Shown piece by piece: positions 16,283 to 25,421 of a DNA stretch of 64,000 bases. The position numbers and the translations under genes are program-made. The stretch comes from Sagittula marina. Its GTDB lineage: Bacteria > Pseudomonadota > Alphaproteobacteria > Rhodobacterales > Rhodobacteraceae. The DNA lies in contig NZ_JACIEJ010000006.1 in assembly GCF_014196795.1 (NCBI RefSeq), positions 1 through 64,000 on the forward strand. The letters are read 5' to 3'. The notes beneath the pieces were generated by a model. That model was not told the origin of the DNA, did not search any database, and saw nothing but the letters and a program-made list of their open reading frames with translations. Positions within the stretch are counted from its first letter, which is position 1. Each line of letters opens with the position of its first letter.

Positions 16283-16800
16283 ATTCAGGTTATGTTTCGG
16301 GGGTCAGGGAGAGGCATCGCAGACATCATTCCGCAGGTCGCGGCGGCGTCACCCTCGCAATGCCGCTGACGGACGACACATTGAGGTTGATCGGCCGGGC
16401 CGGCACAGAGGTGCGAGATCGACCGGAACTTCGAGGGCCAGTTCTCGCCCTTCGACCTCATCGACACCGACGCCGCGCAGCAACTCGACGCAAGGACGAG
16501 GGCCGGGTTGAACCGTTGAGCTTTATGGTGGCTCCGATCCGGATCAGCCCGTGGCAATTGATCGCTCCACGCCGAAGGGGCCCGCCGACATGACCGGCCC
16601 TCACCAGTCATTGGCCAAGATCAGCATTGCCGCAGCGCGGCTTCCCCATACCGGACCTTCATGGCACCGCGCAGCATAGTCCAAGGCCCCAAGTGCAGCA
16701 GTGCGGGACAAAATTGCCGTTCGTCATCGGCCCGAGGCCGTGCCGTTGCACTCTGAGCCACGACCACTCATACAGTGGGAAAAACTAGGATAACTATTCC
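16283..16800. other. Degenerate region, no intact gene
   Basis: About 520 bp. One plus-strand frame (around 16410-16510) reads EIDRNFEGQFSPFDLIDTDA, which looks protein-like, but it is broken soon after by stops, so it may be a decayed gene of unknown identity. The rest holds no recognisable feature except the promoter region expected for the exporter gene at 16801. Confidence 0.4.
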
Positions 16801-17424
16801 ATGCCCGATCTGCTCCTGTTTCTGCCCGTGTGCTTTGCGCTGAACCTTGCGTTTGGTCCAAATAACCTTCTCGCCATGACCCACGGGGCGCAAAAGGGGG
16901 TCCTTTTTGCGTTTACGGCAAGCCTTGCCCGTCTGGGTATCTTTATTCCAATGATCACGGCGAGTGCCTTGGGACTCGGTCTCCTGCTGTCGGCCTCGGC
17001 ACTGGTGTTCAACGCGGTTAAGATTATCGGCGCTGCGTACCTCATCTGGATGGGCATCAGGCTACTAAAAAGTGCGCCGGGAAAGGCAGATTGGGACGCC
17101 GAAGACATGAAGCCTTCGCTCCAGAAAGCGTTCCGGGGCGAAGCCCTTGTGGCCGTCAGTAATCCCAAGGCCATCCTAGTCTTCGCGGCATTCTTCCCAC
17201 AGTTCATCGATACCTCGCACTACTGGACGAGCTACGCGATTCTTGGCGCCAGCTTCATAGCACTCGAAGCCATCGCAATCCTGATCTATGCGACAGCCGG
17301 GCGTTTCGCGGTGGCCTTCGCTTCAACGAAGCTCCATTGGTTTCAGCGAGCATCCGGAAGCGGTATGATTATCTTTGGGCTGCTTCTTCTTTTGAGCCGC
17401 CAACCCGGTCGAGGTGCAGCCTAG
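16801..17424 (+). CDS. LysE/RhtB-family amino-acid exporter
   Basis: 207 residues with about six hydrophobic helices. The N-terminal signature (LLLFLPVCFALNLAFGPNNLLAMTHGAQKG) is typical of LysE/RhtB translocators, with the GPNN motif in TM1 and the NPKAILVFAAFFPQF motif in the middle. It exports amino acids or analogues across the inner membrane; the substrate is not evident. Weak AGGA upstream. It stands alone next to IS relics. Confidence 0.88.
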   Translation: MPDLLLFLPVCFALNLAFGPNNLLAMTHGAQKGVLFAFTASLARLGIFIPMITASALGLGLLLSASALVFNAVKIIGAAYLIWMGIRLLKSAPGKADWDAEDMKPSLQKAFRGEALVAVSNPKAILVFAAFFPQFIDTSHYWTSYAILGASFIALEAIAILIYATAGRFAVAFASTKLHWFQRASGSGMIIFGLLLLLSRQPGRGAA

Positions 17425-17567
17425 CGCTTGATCTACGTCTGTTGACCGCTCGGAACCACCAGTCGCGGCGCGTCTGAGCGGCGGCACAGCGGGACGACGC
17501 GGATATTGTGGACGGCGACGCGCACCGCCATTGCCCTCTCGGGTGTGAATAGGAACGGCGATCTGAC

Positions 17568-18110
17568 ATGCCAAGGCTATATCTGATCGGGGCATCCTGC
17601 TCGGGCGTCTCGACGCTCGGGGCGACGCTGTCGGCGCGCCTGCGCGTGCCGCTGCTGGATGTCGACGACTTCTACTGGTTGCCAACAGATCCCCCATTCA
17701 CGACGAAGCGCCCGCCGGAAGATCGGGTCCGCCTGATCCAGGAGAGGCAATCCCGGACGGACGGCTGGGTTCTGTCAGGCTCCTTCATCGGCTGGGGGGA
17801 TAGCCTGATCGAGCATGTCGAGATCATCGCCTTTCTGTATACTCCGTCCGAGATACGGCTGCGCCGTCTGGAGCACCGGGAGACACAAAGACATGGTGAT
17901 CGGATCCTCCCGGGTGGCGACATGTATGAAGGTCATCTGGCATTCCGTGACTGGGCCTCTCGCTACGATGATCCGTCGTTCACGGGGCGCAATCTCGCGC
18001 AGCATGAGCGCTGGCTCGAAGCACAAGCCGCTCCGGTTCTAAGGCTTGACGGCACACAGCCTGTTGGCGTGCTGGCCGATACGGTCACGACTGCGCTGGA
18101 CCGGCTCTGA
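17568..18110 (+). CDS. P-loop nucleotide kinase-like protein (adenylate-kinase fold)
   Basis: 180 residues. The N-terminal P-loop reads GASCSGVST, where the usual Walker A lysine is Val; this family commonly lacks it (GASGAGVST-type loops). DVDDFYWLPTDPP and the later LRRLEHRETQRHGDR segment match a group annotated as adenylate kinases or topology-modulation proteins. The substrate is unknown. It is separated from the LysE gene by 143 nt. Confidence 0.7.
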   Translation: MPRLYLIGASCSGVSTLGATLSARLRVPLLDVDDFYWLPTDPPFTTKRPPEDRVRLIQERQSRTDGWVLSGSFIGWGDSLIEHVEIIAFLYTPSEIRLRRLEHRETQRHGDRILPGGDMYEGHLAFRDWASRYDDPSFTGRNLAQHERWLEAQAAPVLRLDGTQPVGVLADTVTTALDRL

Positions 18111-18182
18111 GGGGCCAGGACGCGCGCGATCCCGACCGGCGCGCAGGTGGGCTGGCAGGGAATGGCCCTGCCAGCCCTGGTC

Positions 18183-18635
18183 TCAGGCCTTGATCCGGAG
18201 GGAGGCATTCGGGAACGGGAAGCCGGAGTCATCGACCGCGCGCCGGGACACCTCCTGAAATCCGAGCCGCCTGTAGAAGCGGACGGCTTGCTCATTCTCG
18301 GTATATACCTCGAGGGTCAGTTCGTCCTTCCGGGCCAGGGCGTCGGCGATAAGCCTGCGCCCGATCCCGTGGCCTTGCCAGCCCGGCGCGATGAAGATTC
18401 CGCCGATGAAACAGTCCAAGAGGCTGATAAAGCCAACAGCGTCTCCGTCAAGGCAAGCCACGGAGGTCTCCGCCTCTGGCAGATACCTCTCCTCGATCAG
18501 CCTGCGCTGTTCCGTCAGCCTTGTTTCACCGATGAAGGGGTGCGCCTTCAACGAGGCGTCGAACCATATGGTCGACAGTCTTTCCAGATCCGTTGCCGCG
18601 TCGAAGGGCCGGATCACCACGTTTGCGTTCTTCAT
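18183..18635 (-). CDS. GNAT-family N-acetyltransferase
   Basis: 150 residues from the ATG at 18635. The GNAT fold is clear: motif A GGIFIAPGWQGHGIGRRLIADAL binds acetyl-CoA (Q-G-x-G-I-G), and motif B LEVYTENEQAVRFYRRLGFQEV follows. The substrate is not predictable. Convergent with the P-loop gene. The frame extends eight codons further upstream (18659). Confidence 0.85.
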   Translation of the reverse strand: MKNANVVIRPFDAATDLERLSTIWFDASLKAHPFIGETRLTEQRRLIEERYLPEAETSVACLDGDAVGFISLLDCFIGGIFIAPGWQGHGIGRRLIADALARKDELTLEVYTENEQAVRFYRRLGFQEVSRRAVDDSGFPFPNASLRIKA

Positions 18636-18939
18636 GAGAACTCCAAAGAAATCATGCAAAAAGGGTCGGCATCCGTGTGCCGAGCGATGCCGCTAGCTGC
18701 GGGTCAATCGAAGCCTCTGTGCATAAATCTCCGTCTGTGGCGGGCCTAGCATAGGGCACCCCGCCACCAGTTTCAATGGCGGCAGAGGGCTCCAAGCAGA
18801 CTTGCGGTGGCGCAGCAGGCCACACGCCTTGGCGCGCCAGGCCTGCGGGGGCCCGCGGCCTATTCCGTTGAAAAACTCCGCTTGCCTGAAGAGCTGGCCG
18901 CTGCTTCAATTTGGCTGCGGCAGCTTGAGGTGAACGGCG

Positions 18940-20365
18940 ATGATGGGGTCCCGGCAGGAAGCGCAAGGCGCTCTGTTCTAAGAGTTCTCGATCGAAACGC
19001 ACGTTCCGCCGGACCACATACTCAGATCGGTTGATCAATTCGTCGACCTGGCCAGCATCCGGCAGCACCTGGCGCCATTCTACAGCTCCACCGGACGACC
19101 GTCGGTTGATCCGGAACTGATGATCCGCATGCTTCTGGTGGGTTACATCATGGGCATCCGGTCCGAGCGCCGGCTCTGCGAGGAGGTCCATCTCAACCTT
19201 GCCTACCGCTGGTTCTGCCGCCTCGATCTGACCCTCCCGGTGCCGGATCATTCGACCTTTTCCAAAAACCGCCACGGCCGCTTCCGCGACAGTGACCTGT
19301 TGCGCCATCTCTTCGAGACCGTGGTGGCGCGCTGCCTCGAGGAGGGCCTCGCCAGCGGCCAGCGCCTAGCCGCGGACGCCAGAATTATCGCGGCTGACGC
19401 GAACCGGCAGAACTCCACGCCGAAGTCGGACTGGCAGTCGTGCAGCATCGATCCCATAGACGCGCCTCGGGCTGTCAGGGAATATCTGGACACACTCGAT
19501 GATGCCGCCTTTGGCGGAGCGAGCCCGGTCGAGCCGAAGTTCACCTCCCATTCCGATCCCGCTTCGCAATGGACCGGGGCTCGGGGAGGTCCGGCCTACT
19601 TTGCCTATTCCACCAACGACCTGATCGATACCGACAACGGCGTGATCCTTGATGTGGAGGCCACCCGGTCGATCCGCCAGGCCGAGGTTGGATCGGTGCG
19701 GACGATGATCGACCGGGTGAACGATACATTCGGCATCGCACCGGAACGGCTGATCGCCGACACCGCCTACGGCACCGGCGCCATGCTGGACTGGCTGGAT
19801 CAGCAGCGCGGCATCGCACCCCATATCCCGGTGTTCCACTGCCCGTCAGGCGATTGCGAAGCAATCTGCCGAGAGGGACAAGTCAGCCCGTAGGGATGGG
19901 ACATTCGAGCGCGCCGACTTCGCCTATGATGCCGAGAGGGATGTCTACATCTGCCCGGGCGGCAAAGAGTTGAAGCAAAGCCGCCGGACCTTCACGAAAC
20001 CCCGGGAGAAAAAACCCGATGAAGATGGCATGCTTCGCTACCGCGCCGGCAAGGCCGATTGTGATGCCTGCGACCTGAAGGCGCGCTGCTGCCCCAAGGA
20101 GCCGTCTCGAAAGGTAACCCGATCAATCTTCGAGCCCTCCCGGGATCGGGCGCGTGCGATCGCTCAGATGCCCGACTACGCGATCTCCTGCAAGCTCCGA
20201 AAGAAGGTGGAGATGCTCTTCGCGCATTTGAAGCGAATTCTGGGCCTCAGACGTCTCCGATTGCGAGGCCCGAGCGGCGCACGAGATGAATTCCACCTCG
20301 CAGCCACCGCACAGAACCTCCGGAAGCTCGCAAAGCTCCTTCCGACCCCACCGGTCTCCTGTTGA
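18940..20365 (+). pseudogene. IS1182-family transposase, two lesions
   Basis: Translation begins MMGSRQEAQGALF and is stopped at codon 14 by TAA (18979-18981), where the frame continues EFSIETHVPPDHMLR. The DUF772/DDE core (MIRMLLVGYIMGIRSERRLCEEV, HSTFSKNR, AADANRQNSTPKS, LIADTAYGTG) is intact to ~19836. A 40-nt palindromic insertion at 19837-19876 then shifts the frame and introduces TAG at ~19891. Deleting those 40 nt restores PVFDKSARRDGTFERADF, and the rest (CDACDLKARCCPK, VEMLFAHLKRILGLRRLRLRG) reads to the stop at 20365. Two independent lesions make it non-functional. Confidence 0.87.
19837..19876. repeat. Palindromic insertion in IS1182 transposase (family shared with 2216-2261)
   Basis: A 40-nt insertion with core CCCGTCAGGCGATTGC - GAA - GCAATCTGCCGAGAGG. 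GGCGATTGC pairs with GCAATCTGCC around a GAA tip. It is exactly the extra DNA in the transposase: removal restores the frame. It has the same outer sequence as the insertion in istB at 2223-2261. Confidence 0.85.
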
Positions 20366-20619
20366 GGTAGGACAGGCACAGGCACCTCAAATCCTGGGCG
20401 AGGGTCAACGCGATCGCCGAGCCGAGTTTTTCAACGGAATAGGCCCAGACCTGCCGTTCGAAGCGACCGTCGATGCGGCAACGCACCGTCACCGAAGCAG
20501 CCATTCGTGCATCGCGCAGCATTTTTCGTGGGTGAAGGTCAGCGATAGCGGACGAAGCTGCCCTTCGCTGGGTTATAATCGAGGGTCCGCTTCACCTACG
20601 GACAACCGCGTTCTGGGTA

Positions 20620-21036
20620 TCATTCGCCAGTCATAAGAATCTTTGACATCCGGTCACGCGCACGTCGCGGCACTGCATCCGGCAGCGGCGATGCACCGTC
20701 GACGTCCCCCACGTCGATAATCATCACCATGCCCATGGCGTAATGCGGTGAGCACTTGATGCCGTAGCGTCCCTTGATCTCAAAGCTGACGGAAATCTCT
20801 TCGTCGATTTTTCCAATAAAACGTTCGGCACCTTCGGGTAGCATCTCGGGAATGGACGCTGCGTAGTGACCGCGCTGCGTGGCCAAGAAACGGACCGTGT
20901 CGCCAGAAGCGATCTGCAGGTGAGCGGGCTCGTAGACCATCGCGCCGGTGTCTCCGCGCGTAAGCATTTTCACTTCATGGGTTTCGGCTTATGCGATGGA
21001 CGGCAGTAGGGTGATCAACGCAGTTAGAAGTCGCAT
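20620..21036 (-). pseudogene. Pseudoazurin with a stop codon at the end of the signal peptide
   Basis: The ATG at 21036 starts a signal peptide (MRLLTALITLLPSIA). Codon 16 is TAA (20989-20991), and the frame then continues AETHEVKMLTRGDTG through an otherwise complete cupredoxin. Type 1 copper ligands are present: His in RGHYAAS, and Cys, His and Met in IKCSPHYAMGM. Pseudoazurin shuttles electrons in the periplasm, for example to nitrite or nitrous-oxide reductases. The gene starts 10 nt after the ABC ATPase gene, so it shares that operon. Restarting at an internal ATG (20973) would make a mature-like protein without export. Either a recent pseudogene or a sequencing error. Confidence 0.8.
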
Positions 21037-21046
21037 GGTCGATCCT

Positions 21047-21808
21047 TTACAGAGCATGAGAAAAATGGAGGCGTGGCGAGCCGTCCGGACCGGCATGGCG
21101 CATGGCCGCCACGCCGAAAACTTCGGCAAGCAGCGGCTCGCTCAAAACCTCGGTCGGGGAGCCGGTGGCGAAAAGGCGACCACCTTTGAGCACCCCGATC
21201 CGGTCGCAGGCCGTGGCCTGGTTCAGATCGTGCAGCGCGACGACGCGGGTTATCGGCAGGCTCCCGACCAGTTCCATGAGCGAAAGCTGATGGCGGATGT
21301 CGAGGTGGTTGGTGGGCTCGTCGAGTAGGAGGAGATCGGGTGTCTGCGCAAGCGCGCGGGCTATGTGGACGCGCTGTCGTTCGCCGCCCGAGAGGGTATG
21401 CCAGAGGCGATCGGCGAACGTGGTCATCTCCACCGCGCCAAGGGCGTCCGACACTGCAGCATCGTCGACCCCGCTCCAGCCCCGCAACGGCGAGAGGTAG
21501 GGCGTCCGCCCCAGTTCAACTGCTTCGCGGACGGTCAAGCGATCCGTGGTGTCGGCCTGCTGCTCAACGAATGCGATGCGCTGCGCACGCGTCCGGGCCG
21601 GAATCCTTACAAGGTCCGCACCTCCAGCCAGGACGCGCCCGACGTAGGCCCGGCGCAGCCCGGCGAGACAGCGCATCAGAGTCGACTTGCCCGATCCGTT
21701 AGGGCCGATCAGGCCGAACAGCTCTCCAGGCTCGATCCGGAGCGTGATGTTCTGAAGGAGCGGCGTGCGATGCACGCGCGCCGACAAGGCCTGCACTTCG
21801 AGCCTCAT
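21047..21808 (-). CDS. btuD: Vitamin B12-type ABC importer ATPase
   Basis: 253 residues. Walker A GPNGSGKST, ABC signature LSGGERQRVHIARAL, Walker B LLLLDEPTNHLD and H-loop ALHD mark an importer ATPase of the FecE/BtuD group. Its start overlaps the end of the permease gene. The cobalamin riboswitch at the head of this three-gene unit points to corrinoid uptake rather than iron siderophores. Confidence 0.85.
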   Translation of the reverse strand: MRLEVQALSARVHRTPLLQNITLRIEPGELFGLIGPNGSGKSTLMRCLAGLRRAYVGRVLAGGADLVRIPARTRAQRIAFVEQQADTTDRLTVREAVELGRTPYLSPLRGWSGVDDAAVSDALGAVEMTTFADRLWHTLSGGERQRVHIARALAQTPDLLLLDEPTNHLDIRHQLSLMELVGSLPITRVVALHDLNQATACDRIGVLKGGRLFATGSPTEVLSEPLLAEVFGVAAMRHAGPDGSPRLHFSHAL

Positions 21809-22863
21809 CGCTGCGCACCTCGAACGAGGTTCAACGCAAAGGCCGGGGCGCCGACGAGCGCGGTCACCACTCCGATGGGCAGGACCTGACCCGGGACTAT
21901 GACGCGGCTGATCACATCGGCCGCGACAAGGAACACTGCCCCGGCAAGGGCAGATGCGGGCACCAGACGGTCGTGGCGCGTGCCTACGAGAAATCGCATG
22001 GCATGTGGGACGACTAGACCCACAAAGCCGATTGCCCCCACCTTCGAGACGAGAACGCCGACCATGATCGCGGTTGCGGTGATCAGGCTACCGCGCAGGG
22101 CCGGCACATTGATCCCGAGCGATGCCGCCCCGTCCGCCCCGAAGGTGAAGGCGTCAAGCCCGCGCCGGTGCCAGAGACAGAGGCCCACCCCAGCAAGGGA
22201 GACCAGCGTGCATGCCGTGACATCTTCCCAACGAATGCCAGAGAGGTTGCCCATCAGCCAGAACATGATGCCCCGTGCCTGCTCGGCATTGGCCGAGCGG
22301 GCGATGGTGAAGGCCGTGAGCGCATTGAACATCTGCGATCCGGCAATGCCCGCAAGGATGATTGCGGCCGCAGCCTGTGTGGCGCGGCCGCCACCGGCGC
22401 CTCCGCTCACGGCATGGGCCAGGACCACGACACACCCGAATGCGAGAAGCGCACCAGTCAGTGCCCCGAACGACATGGAAATCACGCCGCCGCCGACGCC
22501 TGCAACCGTTACCAGAACCGCGCCGCTCGAGGCTCCCGCCGAAAGGCCCATAAGGTAGGGATCGGCCAGCGGGTTTCGCAGGAGCGCCTGAAGCACGACG
22601 CCTGTCAACGCCAGCCCCGCGCCGCAACAGGCGGCGACGATGGCCCGAGGGAGGCGATAACTCCAGATGATCCCCGCCTCGATCCCATCCACGGGATAGC
22701 TTGCGCCCCAAAGGTGGTTCGCCAGCGTTTGAAGGACGGTGGCGAACGACAGCCGTGTCTCGCCGATAGCCGTCCCGGCGAGAATGGTGAGACCGAGGAT
22801 CAGGGGCGACGCCCACAGGCTGCGCCCCGGCGCGATCTGTGGCGTCGCGGACACCATCGTCAT
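21805..22863 (-). CDS. btuC: Vitamin B12-type ABC importer permease
   Basis: 352 residues of the FecCD/BtuC family with about ten TM helices. Diagnostic segments are LPRAIVAACCGAGLALTGVVLQALLRNPLADP and GAIGFVGLVVPHAMRFLVGTRH, the second being the cytoplasmic loop that contacts the ATPase. The middle gene of btuF-btuC-btuD, overlapping both neighbours by 4 nt. Confidence 0.88.
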   Translation of the reverse strand: MTMVSATPQIAPGRSLWASPLILGLTILAGTAIGETRLSFATVLQTLANHLWGASYPVDGIEAGIIWSYRLPRAIVAACCGAGLALTGVVLQALLRNPLADPYLMGLSAGASSGAVLVTVAGVGGGVISMSFGALTGALLAFGCVVVLAHAVSGGAGGGRATQAAAAIILAGIAGSQMFNALTAFTIARSANAEQARGIMFWLMGNLSGIRWEDVTACTLVSLAGVGLCLWHRRGLDAFTFGADGAASLGINVPALRGSLITATAIMVGVLVSKVGAIGFVGLVVPHAMRFLVGTRHDRLVPASALAGAVFLVAADVISRVIVPGQVLPIGVVTALVGAPAFALNLVRGAQR

Positions 22864-23870
22864 TCGAACGACATCTCCGAGAGCGCCTCGGACAGCGTTT
22901 CCAGCCCGTAGATCGAGCGCATCGTCGCGCTCATTGCATGGGCGTCGATCTGCACGATCCTCCCCTCCTGAGCAGCCGTCATTTGGCTTGCCACTGGATC
23001 GTTGCGCAGGAACTCCAGCTTTTTCTCGACATCATCGGCCGGAAAGCGGCGGCGATCCATATATGCGATGACCATGATGTCCGGATCAGCGCGGGCAATG
23101 GTCTCCCATCCGACCGTCGGCCACTCCTCATCCGAGTCGATAACGTTCTCGATGCCGAGAGCGCCCATCATGTAGCCCGGCGCGCCGAGCCGCCCTGCGA
23201 CATAGGGATCGATCTCCAGATCGGCCGAAGAAAACCAGAATACCGCCGACAGATCGTCCGGCAAATCGAGCCCCTCGGCCTGGGCGACCGCGTTGGCCTC
23301 AACAGCCTCAAGCTCTGCAACCAGAGTTTCGCCCGCGCCCTGCACGTCGAAGATCGCCGACAACTCCCGGATGCCCTTGTAGACGGACGCCGTCTCGAAG
23401 GCTCCCGTCCGCGTGCCGTCCCCGCCGGTGGAATTGTCCTTGGTGTCACAATCGGCCGGCATGATGTAGGTGGGGATGCCGATGTCATGGAACATCTCGC
23501 GCGTCCCCACGATCCCGCTTTCGCCGACGTGCCATTCGTATTGCACGGCAACCAGGCCGGGCTTCTTCGCGACCACGCTCTCGAAGCTCGGATCGTTATC
23601 GGCAATCCGCTCGATCCCTTCGTTCACCTCGGTGAATTCCGGCAGGACCGGATTGAACCAGACCGTAGTGCCCGAGACCTTGGTCGCAAGACCTAAAGAA
23701 TATAGGATCTCCGTCGCAGACTGGCCAATAGTCACGGCGCTGTCCGGAGCGGCGTCAAAGGATATTTCGACACCACAATTCGTGAGATTGAGGGGGTAGT
23801 TTGTTTCCTGCGCTTGCAGGGGTAGTGCGGCGCTGGCCACCAAGGTGGCTGCAATCAAGGTCTGTCTCAT
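22860..23870 (-). CDS. btuF: Cobalamin-type ABC importer substrate-binding protein
   Basis: 336 residues from the ATG at 23870, which opens a signal peptide (MRQTLIAATLVASAALPLQAQ). The periplasmic-binding fold of the BtuF/FhuD class follows: SATEILYSLGLATKVSGTT, KKPGLVAVQYEW, GIPTYIMPA, ADPDIMVIAYMD. It captures the corrinoid and delivers it to the membrane permease. A frame extending to 23906 was not used because the signal peptide fits the later ATG and GGGACGG lies just upstream. Transcribed from the riboswitch leader. Confidence 0.85.
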   Translation of the reverse strand: MRQTLIAATLVASAALPLQAQETNYPLNLTNCGVEISFDAAPDSAVTIGQSATEILYSLGLATKVSGTTVWFNPVLPEFTEVNEGIERIADNDPSFESVVAKKPGLVAVQYEWHVGESGIVGTREMFHDIGIPTYIMPADCDTKDNSTGGDGTRTGAFETASVYKGIRELSAIFDVQGAGETLVAELEAVEANAVAQAEGLDLPDDLSAVFWFSSADLEIDPYVAGRLGAPGYMMGALGIENVIDSDEEWPTVGWETIARADPDIMVIAYMDRRRFPADDVEKKLEFLRNDPVASQMTAAQEGRIVQIDAHAMSATMRSIYGLETLSEALSEMSFE

Positions 23871-23985
23871 CCGATCCGTCCCGTCAGATAGGACCGTCAG
23901 GGGCAAGACGTGAAACAGAATAGGCCAAGACGACCACGTCGAGTTTCCCGCCCCGGCACACCCCGTCCGGTCGTAGTTTCATGTC

Positions 23986-24147
23986 CGTCGGCAGGTCTCC
24001 TGACTGGCGGGTTTCCGCACCTCTCGCCTTCCCGGGATAATCCCAGTGGCATTCGAGAGGCACTCGTCGCCTACAGTTGCGGGGGCAGTTCCGTTTACCG
24101 GCCAAGGCCGGAACGGATTCCCTTTTCATTCCCGAAGGAAACCGACG
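23986..24147 (-). promoter_or_regulatory. Cobalamin (AdoCbl) riboswitch
   Basis: The minus strand shows the conserved cobalamin riboswitch parts in order: GGAATCCG, AACTGCCCCCGCAACTGTA, GCCACTGG, CCGGGAAGG, and the B12 box GCCAGTCAGGAGACCTGCC. The closing stem pairs CGTCGG (24142-24147) with CCGACG (23986-23991). It lies ~115 nt before btuF and should shut the importer operon down when adenosylcobalamin is plentiful. Confidence 0.93.
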
Positions 24148-24617
24148 CCGAGATCAGTTGCAGAGTCTCCGGCCCGCCGCAAGCGTATTATGAGTGGGCC
24201 TGCTGCCAGTCGTATGTGATCGCCATAGCTGCCGTTCGGCCTTTCCGCAGCATATGGAAGTACGGGCTCGAAGCGGTCATGCGGCGTTGCAGCAGGACAC
24301 GCGCCTGGACTTATCCCCGCGTCCGTCGCTCCCGGCCCGTTGCTGCCGTTCACGCCAGGTACAGATGATGACCGGTGTCGGCCCTATCCGGACCTTCATC
24401 GGGCCAGCCTACGCGGCGATGCAGTTCACCGAACCGGCCATTCGCAGCGCTGTGCAGCATGACCCGGCGGCCCGATGTCGGTAGAGCGGACCAAGCGGTC
24501 ATTGAGGTTACCTTCGCTCTCACGCTTGCAAACACACGTAGTCTTCGCGAACGTAACTATACAAGGATGGGGAGCTATTCGGGGGAAATTGCAATCGTGA
24601 ATAATGGGAGCGTGAAG
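24148..24617. other. Intergenic, no gene recognised
   Basis: About 470 bp between the riboswitch leader and the orphan membrane-anchored gene. It should hold the promoter of the btu operon. No coding or repeat feature is convincing. Confidence 0.45.
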
Positions 24618-25004
24618 ATGTCGAAACTGCCAGTAAAAGGGCTTCCTTCAGGTGATGGCGGGCGTCTTCTCGTTCGTGTGCACGACCACTACAAAGTCGG
24701 CATTGAGCGATACGATATCGCAAAACTCGCCAACACAGAAAACGGCAAGTCGCTTCTTGTGCTCGTCCTTGGACACGACGACGCCGGCGCAATCTTTATG
24801 CCGTATGATATCCGCCGGGCGCTTGGTGTCGATAAAGGCGGAAAGCTTGATTTCTCGATTGAGAAGGTCGGGAAATGCGGCAAGTTGCGCTGGTACTTTA
24901 CGACACCCGATCCCGCAGTCCATGTACCTGCCTGGATTGCAGCAGTTGCTTTAGGGCTTTCTATTTTGGGTGCAATCCTTGGCGCAGTCTCACTGCTCTG
25001 TTGA
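24618..25004 (+). CDS. Tail-anchored protein of unknown function
   Basis: 128 residues from the ATG at 24618, preceded by GGGAGCGTGAAG; an in-frame ATG exists at 24567. The soluble part (LLVRVHDHYKVGIERYDIAKL, LLVLVLGHDDAGAIFMPYDIRRALGVDKGG) may form a small beta-rich domain with some resemblance to AbrB-like folds. The C-terminus is a single hydrophobic helix (PAWIAAVALGLSILGAILGAVSLL), so it is anchored with its bulk in the cytoplasm. No function is recognised. Confidence 0.6.
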   Translation: MSKLPVKGLPSGDGGRLLVRVHDHYKVGIERYDIAKLANTENGKSLLVLVLGHDDAGAIFMPYDIRRALGVDKGGKLDFSIEKVGKCGKLRWYFTTPDPAVHVPAWIAAVALGLSILGAILGAVSLLC

Positions 25005-25421
25005 GGCCGCGGCAGTCGCATCTGCGGCCCTCTGTCGTTCCGTTTCTAATGGTTTCTCAGAGAAGGTACTGATCCAGATGTCTGGGACCTCCAGGTCTTC
25101 GGTTTCGTACCCGCGCTGTGTGTGGTGAACTAAAACCGGCCCAAAGCGGCCAGTCGCTCCAAGCGTAGCGAATAACCGGTCTCAGTCCTAGCCTAACTTC
25201 TCTCGAGTTTCTTCCTTTCTGAAACTTGCACGTCGAAATTCAGGAAATGGTAAAAGAAAAGAGCGGGACGCCCGCTCACTGCCGGTGCCGAAGCGGGTTA
25301 TCAGGACGAGCAAGAGACCTTTTCCACCCGGATTCAGCTATTGTTAACAGAACCCATGTCAGATTCCGCCTAGATGGAGGGCTGTCGGATGATCCGTGCC
25401 CCTTAACAGCGGGCTCTGCGG
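25005..25421. other. Intergenic, no gene recognised
   Basis: About 415 bp between two plus-strand genes. The open frame at 25226-25792 overlaps the sensor kinase N-terminus in another frame and lacks any recognisable content, so it is a shadow. Presumed to hold the kinase promoter. Confidence 0.45.

Larger units (their letters stand above)
18857..20445 (+). mobile_element. IS1182-family insertion sequence, inactive copy
   Basis: GGCCTATTCCGTTGAAAAAC at 18857-18876 is repeated in inverted orientation at the right end (20424-20445); both copies extend to CTC. Between them lies a single transposase of the IS1182 type broken at two places. The exact outer base and the target duplication cannot be fixed. 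Confidence 0.82.

Noticed and set aside
17568-17620. Missing Walker lysine in the P-loop protein as evidence for inactivation
   Set aside because: From memory of the family, this GASxxGxST loop form is common to its members, so it is not a lesion specific to this copy.
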